Of a stretch of 5,633 nucleotides of DNA, positions 1 to 5,633 are shown in pieces; position 1 is the stretch's first letter, and each line of letters begins with the position of its first letter. The stretch comes from an uncultured Oscillospiraceae bacterium (lineage in GTDB: Bacteria > Bacillota > Clostridia > Oscillospirales > Oscillospiraceae), in contig CAJOIG010000275.1 of assembly GCA_905234575.1 (NCBI GenBank), positions 1-5,633 of the forward strand, written 5' to 3'. Both the position numbers and the translations under genes were made by a program. The notes beneath the pieces were generated by a model. That model saw nothing but the letters and a program-made list of their open reading frames with translations. It did no database searches and was not told the DNA's origin.

Positions 1-1
1 C

Positions 2-2167
2 ATGCGGCAGGAGGGAGCAAAACGGTTTTTCCATCCCCTCATGCTCCTGCCCGTTCTGACCAATGTCCCGCAGTTTTTGCTGTACATCCGGTACGGCGGG
101 ATCCTGAACAACATCTGGGAGGTGGGGATCACCACCCTGACCATGGTGGTCTGCCTGCAGGATCTGCTGTACCATTGGACACGGCGAAACAACCGGGGCC
201 GGATTCCTCTGTTCTCTCTGCTGGTCCTCATCTACATAGTCCTGAACTACGGGATGTGGACCGCCTCCTGCTTCGACTGGCCCGGCGAGCTGCTCGATCC
301 GTATCTGTACTGCTCCGTCCTCGGCTCGCTGATCGTGGTCTTTTTCGGATACGCCGCCAAAAAGCACTACGCGCAGACGGATCCCGACACGACGGAAAAG
401 AGCGCCTCCGAGCTGCGGTTCCAGGTGCTGATCCAGACCATCGCCTCCATCGTCATCATCGGGATCTGCGCCGCGGGGTTCTTCATCGCCATCGGGATCC
501 GAAACTCGCTGTCCGGCGGCCCCGGTCTCTTCCGGAGCGAGAGCCGGCTCGTCATTTATCTTTTTGTGCTCTCCGCCCTTCTGATCCTTCTCATCCTGGC
601 GCTGCTGTACGTGCTGACCTCGCACTATCGCCGCATCATGGACATGAGCCGGAGGATGAGCGAGGGGAACCGCAGCCGGCTCAATCTCATTTTCACGGTC
701 GGCGTCACCCTGGCGCTGATGGTTTTTGCCGTCATCTACAACAACGTGACGCTGTACAGGGAGGAGGCCATCAAGACGACGGCCACGGAGCTGGAGAACT
801 ACCTGACGGTGGCAGTGACCACCCTGCGCGTCGCCGCGGACAGCGTCGATCTCATGGAGGAAAACGGCAGTTCCCCGGAGGAGATCGCCCGGTTCATCAT
901 GGACCAGACCAGCCGGCAGGCCCAGCAGTTTGACGAGAACTTCACCGGACTATACGCCTATATCAACGGTCAATACCTGGACGGCCTCGGCTGGGAGCCG
1001 CCCGAGGGCTATGACGCGACGGAACGGGACTGGTACAGGACCGCCGCCGCCGCGGGCGGCGCCGTCGCGATCGTCTCGCCGTATGTGGACGCCCAGACAG
1101 GCCAGGTCGTCATCACCATCGCCAAAAGCATCTCGGATCCCGTCCGGGCGGACGGGTCCCCGAACGTGGTCGCCCTCGACGTCATCGTCAACCACATCGA
1201 CGAAGTCACCCGCGCGGTGGATGTCGCCGGAAAAGGATACGGGATGCTGGTCAACTCCGACGGCTTCATCATCTCCCATCGGGAAAGTGCTTTCAACGGG
1301 AAAAACCTGGCCGAGCTCTACGATCCGTCGCTCCTGGACAGCATACGGAACGCGAAAAGCGGAAGGACCTCCGCCCGGATCGACGGCGAGGACTGCACGC
1401 TGTTCGTCTGTCCCGTCATGGAGCAGTGGTACGCGGTGATCGTTTTCAGGAACGCGGAGCTCTTTGAGGATACCTACTCCCAGCTCGCCATCAACATCAT
1501 GGTGTCCATCATCACCTTCTCCCTCATCTCCTTCTTTTACTATATTGGGTACAAGAACGAGCAGATCTACGGAAAAAAGGTGGAGGAGATGAACCTCCAG
1601 GTCGTCGGCGCCCTGGCCGCGGCCATCGACGCCAAGGACAACTACACGAACGGCCATTCCTCCCGGGTGGCCGAGTATTCGAAAATGATCGCCGCCCGCA
1701 CCGGCCACTCGAAGGAGGAGCAGGACGAGATCTATATGATGGGGCTCCTGCATGACGTGGGCAAGATCGGCGTGCCGGACGAGGTGATCAACAAGCCGTC
1801 CCGACTCACGAAGGAAGAATTTGAGTTCATCAAAAAGCACCCCGTCATCGGCAGCGGCATCCTCGAGAGCATCAAGGAACGGCCGAAACTGGCCACCGGC
1901 GCCCGCTGGCATCACGAGCGCTACGGCGGCGGGGGCTACCCGGACGGCATCGCCGGGGAGACCATCCCGGAGGAGGCCCGGATCATCGCCGTGGCCGACG
2001 CCTACGACGCCATGACGAGCCGGCGCAGCTACCGCGACATCATGCCCCAGGACAGGGTCCTCGAGGAGATCCGGGCCGGGAGCGGCACTCAGTTCGATCC
2101 CCGGTTCGCGGAGGCGATGATCCGGATGATCGAGGAAGACCCCGACTATTCCATGCGGGAGAAATAA
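2..2167 (+). CDS. Membrane HD-GYP cyclic-di-GMP phosphodiesterase with extracellular dCache sensor (5' end possibly cut by window)
   Basis: Predicted sensor-phosphodiesterase that hydrolyses cyclic di-GMP in the cytoplasm in response to an outside signal. Residues 12-29, 38-57, 68-86, 101-119, 142-165, 183-206 and 228-247 are hydrophobic helices. Residues about 250-490 form a dCache-like extracellular domain (Y337, R342-x-W344-Y345, Y361-x-D363, D393). Residues 495-515 are a final helix leading into the HD-GYP domain, about 535-710. The HD-GYP metal-site residues are present: H552, H584-D585 in LLHDVGKIG, H613, H637-H638 and D666, with GYP at 645-647. The usual Asp of HHExxDGxGYP is Gly here (HHERYGGGGYP). 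The ATG at position 2 has no visible ribosome site and the frame is open to the window edge, so the true start, and perhaps more membrane helices, may lie upstream. It is followed after 42 bases by a second HD-GYP gene. The family call is firm; the ligand is inferred only. Confidence 0.93.
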   Translation: MRQEGAKRFFHPLMLLPVLTNVPQFLLYIRYGGILNNIWEVGITTLTMVVCLQDLLYHWTRRNNRGRIPLFSLLVLIYIVLNYGMWTASCFDWPGELLDPYLYCSVLGSLIVVFFGYAAKKHYAQTDPDTTEKSASELRFQVLIQTIASIVIIGICAAGFFIAIGIRNSLSGGPGLFRSESRLVIYLFVLSALLILLILALLYVLTSHYRRIMDMSRRMSEGNRSRLNLIFTVGVTLALMVFAVIYNNVTLYREEAIKTTATELENYLTVAVTTLRVAADSVDLMEENGSSPEEIARFIMDQTSRQAQQFDENFTGLYAYINGQYLDGLGWEPPEGYDATERDWYRTAAAAGGAVAIVSPYVDAQTGQVVITIAKSISDPVRADGSPNVVALDVIVNHIDEVTRAVDVAGKGYGMLVNSDGFIISHRESAFNGKNLAELYDPSLLDSIRNAKSGRTSARIDGEDCTLFVCPVMEQWYAVIVFRNAELFEDTYSQLAINIMVSIITFSLISFFYYIGYKNEQIYGKKVEEMNLQVVGALAAAIDAKDNYTNGHSSRVAEYSKMIAARTGHSKEEQDEIYMMGLLHDVGKIGVPDEVINKPSRLTKEEFEFIKKHPVIGSGILESIKERPKLATGARWHHERYGGGGYPDGIAGETIPEEARIIAVADAYDAMTSRRSYRDIMPQDRVLEEIRAGSGTQFDPRFAEAMIRMIEEDPDYSMREK

Positions 2168-2189
2168 CCGCATTTCAAGCGGATTTTTT
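2168..2189 (+). terminator. Weak hairpin plus T6 run after the first HD-GYP gene
   Basis: CCGC (2168-2171) and GCGG (2179-2182) can pair across a 7-base loop directly after the TAA stop, and a run of six T follows at 2184-2189. The stem is only 4 bp, so this would be a leaky terminator or attenuator at best. Downstream genes could still be read through from the same promoter. Confidence 0.4.
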
Positions 2190-2197
2190 ACAGAAGC

Positions 2198-2202
2198 AGG
2201 AG
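2198..2202 (+). promoter_or_regulatory. Ribosome binding site AGGAG for the broken second HD-GYP gene
   Basis: AGGAG lies 7 bases before the ATG at 2210. This good Shine-Dalgarno spacing identifies 2210 as the ancestral start, although that frame runs into TAA at 2252-2254. The site therefore supports a frame break just inside the gene, rather than a true start at the GTG codons at 2217 or 2236. Confidence 0.7.
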
Positions 2203-2209
2203 CGAAACC

Positions 2210-3200
2210 ATGAAACGTGATCGAAGAAAAAAGCAGTGCTGGCGTATTCCGTAACTCGGATCGTCATTCTGTCCGTCTTTGCTCTGAGTGCGATCAAAAC
2301 CAGCGCCTACAACCGTCTGCGGCATCACGAGACGTTTTCGGGCGCGGAGCTGTTTTCCGCGGATACCGCGTCGTCGAGAGAGGTCTCCGTGAAGGCCATA
2401 CCCCGGAGCAGCACCTGGGGCAAGATCTTCGACTTCAACGACGAGGGTCTTACCGAAAACAACTATCAGGCCTACACCTACGACTTCACCATATCGAACG
2501 GTACAAAGGACGAGGTCCGGGAATTCACGTTCACGCTGACGTTCAGCCAGGAGGCTTTTCCGAGATCCATCAGAACGTGAACGGCGGAGAGCTCGTCAAC
2601 ACCGTGCCCGACCTCCGGGAATTCGATCCGAGCCAGCATTCGCTCAAGACCTTCACCGGCTTCATCGACGCAAAGGACCCGTACACAAACGGACATTCGA
2701 AGCGCGTCGCGGTATACACAAAACGCATCGCCGGGGAGATGGGCTATTCCGGCGAGGAGCTGGACCGCATCTATTACGTCGCGCTCCTCCACGACTGCGG
2801 CAAGATCGGCGTACCCGACAGCATCCTCGGCAAGCCCGGCAAGCTGACCGACGAGGAGTATGAGATCATAAAATCCCATACCGTGCGCGGCGGCGAGATC
2901 CTCAGCAGCTTCAAGAGCCTGAAAAACGTGGGCGAGGGCGCCCTTTATCATCACGAGAGATACGACGGCAAGGGCTATCCCGAGGGCCGCGCCGGAGAGG
3001 ACATCCCCCTCATCGCGCGCATGATCTGCGTGGCGGATTCCTTCGACGCGATGAACACGAACCGCGTGTACCGGAAAAAGCTCTCGAAGGAAGGCATCCT
3101 CGAGGAGTTCGAGAGGAACAAGGGCCGGCAGTTCGACCCCGAGATCGCGGACATCATGATCCGGCTGATCCGGGACGGCAGGATCGCCGCGGACGCCTGA
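2210..3200 (+). pseudogene. Second membrane HD-GYP phosphodiesterase, disrupted by two frame breaks and an apparent internal deletion
   Basis: The ancestral product was probably a membrane-anchored HD-GYP cyclic-di-GMP phosphodiesterase. From ATG 2210 the frame gives MKRDRRKK and then hits TAA at 2252. Moving back one base at the A6G run (2227-2233) gives a basic start, a short hydrophobic stretch (RIVILSVFALSAI) and an extracellular beta-rich segment (NNYQAYTYDFTISNGTKDEV), which ends at TGA 2578-2580. A second -1 shift near 2551-2562 continues with EIHQNVNGGELVNTVPDLRE and then the HD-GYP domain (about 2640-3150). That domain is complete: His at 2694, HD at 2790-2795, HH at 2949-2954, GYP at 2973-2981, and VADSFDAM. 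The sensor segment joins the HD-GYP start directly at about 2640, with no second membrane helix, so an in-frame deletion is likely. Alternatives are assembly indels, or translation of only the HD-GYP part from GTG 2577. Confidence 0.75.
2227..2233 (+). other. A AAA AAG heptamer at the first frame break
   Basis: Read in the frame of ATG 2210, the bases are (AG)A AAA AAG, the same heptamer and phase as the well-known -1 slippery site of Escherichia coli dnaX. A -1 slip here gives exactly the frame that encodes the hydrophobic segment and sensor domain. I see no convincing stimulatory stem-loop just downstream. A simple loss of one A from a 7-A run explains the same observation. Confidence 0.45.
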
Positions 3201-3217
3201 GAGGCCCTCCCGCCGCC

Positions 3218-3231
3218 GCGGCAAAGGCCGC
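3218..3231 (+). other. Short GC hairpin between the second and third HD-GYP genes
   Basis: GCGGC (3218-3222) and GCCGC (3227-3231) pair around an AAAG loop in the 59-base gap. No T run follows, so it is not a standard terminator. It may be chance in GC-rich DNA. Confidence 0.25.
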
Positions 3232-3259
3232 ACGCTCCCCCGAAGGCCAACTCCGACCT

Positions 3260-4456
3260 ATGTTGAACGACCGAATCCGATCCTTTCTCCTGTACTGCAC
3301 GCTCTCCAAAGAGGAATACGATTCCATCCGGCCGCTGATTTGGGGCAGGAACGCCCGCATCCTCCGGATCACCTCCCTGCTGGCCGCGGGCATGGGCGGG
3401 CTGTTCCTGCTCATCAACCTGCTGACCCGGGCCGCGGTGTGGCAGCCGTACCTGTTTCTTCTGATCGGAAGCGTCGTCATCTACCTTCTGAGCCATCTCA
3501 TCGGCGGCAAAAAGCCGAACGAACCGTCCGAACGGATCCTGTGCTATACGGAAATGCTGATGGTCTGCCTGTACGCCGGCTTCCTCAGCGCCCAGAAAAG
3601 CAACTACACGATCCCGGCCACCAGCATCATCGTATTCATCGCCCTTCTCCCCCTGACGATCGATGACCGGCCCGTCCGAATGTACGCGGTCATGCTCAGC
3701 GAGACCACGGGGTATCTGCTCGCCTCTCACCGGTTCAAGGCCCCGGACGCGTTTTCCCTGGACGTTCTGAACGCCGCGACGTTCTGCGTCGTGGGCATGA
3801 TCCTCTATTCGGTCATCTGCGTGCGAAACATCCGCGAAATCTACCAGGGGCAGCGCATGGAGAAGATTCAGCGGAGCGTCATCTCCTCCCTGGCCACGGT
3901 CGTGGAGGAGCGGGATGAGCAGACCGGCGGACACATCCTCCGCACGGTGGACCACGTCCGGGCTCTGACCGGACGCATGAAGCAGCAGGAGCGATATGCC
4001 GGACTGACGGACGAGTTTTACAACAACGTGATCCTGGCCGCGCCGATGCACGACATCGGAAAGATCCACATCCCCGACGCGATCCTGAACAAGCCCGGCC
4101 GTCTGACCGAGGAGGAGTTCCGGATCATGCAGCGGCACACCGTCTACGGCGCGGAGATCATCCAGAAAACGCTGCGCGACGTGGAGGACGAGGCATACTT
4201 CACGATCGCCCGCAACATCGCCAAATACCATCACGAGCGATACGACGGAACGGGCTATCCCGACGGGCTGAAGGGCGAGGAGATTCCCCTTGAGGCCCGG
4301 ATCATGGCTCTGGCCGACGTCTATGACGCGCTGATCTCCGAGCGGGTCTACAAAAAGCCCTATTCCCGGGAGAAGGCCCGTCAAATCATCGGGGAAAGCG
4401 GCGGGACGCAGTTTGATCCCGATCTCGTGCCGCTCTTTCTGGAGAGCACAGAGTGA
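3260..4456 (+). CDS. Six-helix membrane HD-GYP cyclic-di-GMP phosphodiesterase
   Basis: Predicted inner-membrane cyclic-di-GMP phosphodiesterase of 398 residues. After a cytoplasmic start (SKEEYDSIRPLIW), six hydrophobic segments lie at about 37-56, 63-82, 93-110, 118-134, 140-156 and 168-188. No large extracellular domain is present, so any signal would be read within or close to the membrane. A short linker leads to the HD-GYP domain, about 205-395. Its metal-site residues are H225 (QTGGH), H264-D265 (MHDIGKIHIPD), H293, H324-H325 and D353, with HHERYDGTGYP intact through G332-Y333-P334. The ATG has only a weak GAAGG 13 bases upstream, and the frame stays open upstream without a usual start codon, so 3260 is the best start. 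It follows the second HD-GYP gene by 59 bases and is probably co-transcribed. Family certain; substrate inferred from the family; signal unknown. Confidence 0.93.
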   Translation: MLNDRIRSFLLYCTLSKEEYDSIRPLIWGRNARILRITSLLAAGMGGLFLLINLLTRAAVWQPYLFLLIGSVVIYLLSHLIGGKKPNEPSERILCYTEMLMVCLYAGFLSAQKSNYTIPATSIIVFIALLPLTIDDRPVRMYAVMLSETTGYLLASHRFKAPDAFSLDVLNAATFCVVGMILYSVICVRNIREIYQGQRMEKIQRSVISSLATVVEERDEQTGGHILRTVDHVRALTGRMKQQERYAGLTDEFYNNVILAAPMHDIGKIHIPDAILNKPGRLTEEEFRIMQRHTVYGAEIIQKTLRDVEDEAYFTIARNIAKYHHERYDGTGYPDGLKGEEIPLEARIMALADVYDALISERVYKKPYSREKARQIIGESGGTQFDPDLVPLFLESTE

Positions 4457-4460
4457 ACCG

Positions 4461-4502
4461 AAAAGAGGTCCCGGCGGACGGCACAGCGCCGTCCGCCGGG
4501 AC
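4461..4502. terminator. Perfect 15-bp inverted repeat, shared terminator of convergent genes
   Basis: The arm at 4468-4482 pairs without mismatch with 4488-4502 around a 5-base loop (ACAGC). It fills nearly the whole 49-base gap between the + strand HD-GYP gene (stop at 4456) and the - strand cohesin gene (stop at 4506-4508). On the - strand the stem is followed by CTCTTTT (T run at 4461-4464), a reasonable intrinsic terminator. On the + strand only AGTT follows, so termination in that direction would rest on the very stable stem. Confidence 0.82.
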
Positions 4503-4505
4503 AGT

Positions 4506-5633
4506 TCATCCGCGCTTCCTGCGTGCCAGAAGCACGACAGCAACCGCGACCGCCGCAACAGCCACCGCGCCGATCGCCGCAGCCGCAGCGGCGCTGCCGG
4601 AAGTCCGCTCGGGCGCGGTATCCGGGACCGGAGCGGCCGACGGTGCTTCGCCGGAGATCTCCTCGGGCGTCGGTTCGGACGCCGCCGCAGGCGTCGGAGA
4701 GCTCGCGGTCTCCTTTTCCTCCCAGGTCACGGCGATGGGCAGCTCCGGATCCGTGAGGACCGAGAGACCTGCCGCCGTTTCGGTAACGGTGAGCTCCTCC
4801 AGGCCGCCGTCCTCGGTGACGAGATACGCCCGATAAGATCGGTCATCGCCGGTCTTTCCCTCCGGGTAAGGCACCGTGACCGTCTCCAGGCCGACGGCGG
4901 ACGGGGAGCTTTCCTCCTCTCGCTCCACCTCATATACGATGGTTCTGGTCGGATCGAGCTCTTCCCGGGCCTGCGCCGCCGGATCGATCACCGCCGTCGT
5001 CTCCGTCACAGGAAGGCCGGGCTCGTCGGGTCTCTCCGGAGGGAGCTTTTCGGGCGTCGGCGCAGAAGCCGTCGGCGCGTCCGCATCCGCGGAAGTCCCC
5101 TCCGCAGGGGCATCCGGGGTATCCGGCAACGCGGGGGTATCCGGCAACGCGGGGGTGTCCGGCAACGCGGGGGTGTCCGGCTGTGAGGGATCGTCCGCTA
5201 CATTGGGCCCTGCCGGAAGCTCGCCGCCGACGGCCACTGAACCGGCGGTCGTGGTGACGGTGATCCGGGACTCGTCCGCCCGGAAGAATCCAATGTCCTT
5301 CAGGGTCACAGACGCAGCCCCGGCGGGTGCGTCGTCCCGCACGCGGAAGGTCATGCTCGCCAGAGCGCCGTCGCCGGTCTTTTCGTTCAGGGAGGCATAG
5401 GTCGCTGCATGGGTGGAGGCCGACGCCATGGACAGCGCTCCGCCGGTGGAGATGAGCTTAAAGTCCGTCATTTCGAGGCGGGTCTCGTCATAATCCACCG
5501 AGAAATTGAACGCGGCATAGCCGGGATTGTCTGTCAGAGAGAGGGTCAGCGTGACCGACTCCCCGGGGTCCGCCTCGGCGGAGGAGACCGCGAGGGTGGC
5601 TCCGTCCGCCGCCAGCGCCGTGCCGGTCAGCCC
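4506..5633 (-). CDS. Cohesin-domain surface protein with Pro-rich linker and C-terminal membrane anchor (5' end outside window)
   Basis: The frame is open to the window edge, and the last 375 residues are seen (numbered from 5633). The first residues, GLTGTALA-ADGATLAV, look like the end of a signal peptide with an Ala-x-Ala cleavage site, so little is missing. Residues 12-135 resemble a cohesin domain: PGESVTLTLSL, NPGYAAFNFSVDYDETRLEM, GALASMTFRV and a final beta strand ITVTTTAGSVAV. A Pro/Thr/Ala-rich linker (about 136-210) contains PDTPAL repeats. Residues about 225-306 form a second beta-rich segment (IVYEVE, YRAYLVTEDGGLEELTVTET). A second Pro/Glu linker precedes a hydrophobic helix (about 347-369) and the tail ARRKRG. 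Cohesins bind dockerin modules in cellulosomes and also occur in non-cellulosomal surface proteins. No LPxTG is seen; PERTSG sits where a sorting motif would be but does not fit the consensus. The partner is unknown. Confidence 0.8.
   Translation of the reverse strand, partial: GLTGTALAADGATLAVSSAEADPGESVTLTLSLTDNPGYAAFNFSVDYDETRLEMTDFKLISTGGALSMASASTHAATYASLNEKTGDGALASMTFRVRDDAPAGAASVTLKDIGFFRADESRITVTTTAGSVAVGGELPAGPNVADDPSQPDTPALPDTPALPDTPALPDTPDAPAEGTSADADAPTASAPTPEKLPPERPDEPGLPVTETTAVIDPAAQAREELDPTRTIVYEVEREEESSPSAVGLETVTVPYPEGKTGDDRSYRAYLVTEDGGLEELTVTETAAGLSVLTDPELPIAVTWEEKETASSPTPAAASEPTPEEISGEAPSAAPVPDTAPERTSGSAAAAAAIGAVAVAAVAVAVVLLARRKRG
5119..5181. repeat. 18-base tandem repeat, about 3.5 copies, in the linker of the cohesin protein
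   Basis: The unit GTATCCGGCAACGCGGGG is repeated at 5119-5136, 5137-5154 and 5155-5172, with a half copy at 5173-5181. Copies one and two are identical; the later ones differ by a single A to G change. On the - strand it encodes PDTPAL in tandem, in frame, so copy number changes would only lengthen or shorten the linker. The near identity at the DNA level points to recent slippage expansion. Confidence 0.92.

Noticed and set aside
950..2173. A 407-codon open frame on the - strand opposite the first HD-GYP gene.
   Set aside because: Mirror of the coding frame with low-complexity Asp/Val/Gly/His composition, no ribosome site and no recognisable domain.
2168..2209. A cyclic-di-GMP riboswitch in the gaps between the HD-GYP genes.
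   Set aside because: The gaps (42 and 59 bases) are too short for a full aptamer and I see no matching conserved core.
2217..2560. GTG 2217 as the true start of a 327-residue second HD-GYP protein.
   Set aside because: The first 110 or so residues are Arg/Gly/His-rich without structure, while the +1 offset frame over the same bases reads as a proper membrane and beta-rich segment. The ribosome site is placed for ATG 2210.
2975..4558. A 527-codon open frame on the - strand opposite the third HD-GYP gene and the end of the second.
   Set aside because: It lies antisense to a clear HD-GYP gene, runs through the terminator hairpin, has a His/Asp/Arg/Gly-rich composition with no domain, and is the type of long antisense frame expected in GC-rich coding DNA.
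5119..5181. The short repeats as a CRISPR array.
   Set aside because: The units are directly adjacent without spacers, only 18 bases long and in frame within a coding region.
4413..5400. Several Arg/Ser/Gly-rich + strand open frames over the cohesin gene.
   Set aside because: They are shadows of the - strand gene. Their repeats simply mirror the PDTPAL-coding repeat, and no family features are seen.

Overview
The window looks like chromosomal DNA of a GC-rich, Gram-positive, clostridia-like anaerobe (Oscillospiraceae/Lachnospiraceae-like gut or rumen Firmicutes is my best guess). This is an inference from three things: HD-GYP proteins with many-helix membrane domains, a secreted cohesin-type surface protein ending in a hydrophobic helix plus a basic tail, and good Shine-Dalgarno spacing in front of one gene. 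No rRNA, tRNA, transposase or CRISPR array is visible.

Layout. The + strand (1-4456) carries three HD-GYP genes in a row, all in the same direction with gaps of 42 and 59 bases, so probably one transcription unit. Gene A (2-2167) has about seven membrane helices, an extracellular dCache sensor with the residue pattern of amino-acid-binding dCache domains, an eighth helix and a complete HD-GYP domain. Gene B (2210-3200) is a broken relative. Its reading frame is interrupted twice, once at an A6G run and once near 2555, and its extracellular domain and second membrane helix appear to have been cut out, yet its HD-GYP domain is intact. Gene C (3260-4456) has six predicted helices and an HD-GYP domain. 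The - strand (4506-5633) carries the 3' part of a convergent gene. It encodes a cohesin-like domain, a Pro/Thr/Ala-rich linker containing an 18-base tandem repeat, a second small beta-rich segment and a C-terminal membrane anchor. A perfect 15-bp inverted repeat between the convergent genes is a likely shared terminator.

How the genes may work together. HD-GYP domains are known to hydrolyse cyclic di-GMP (or, in some members, related cyclic dinucleotides). The + strand cluster therefore looks like a set of membrane phosphodiesterases that share an output domain but differ in their sensor, with gene A probably reading an extracellular amino acid or similar small ligand. Whether they control the neighbouring cohesin surface protein cannot be told: it is convergent and not co-transcribed. 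The most unusual item is gene B, which is either a decaying pseudogene, a pair of assembly indels, or less likely a recoded or split gene.
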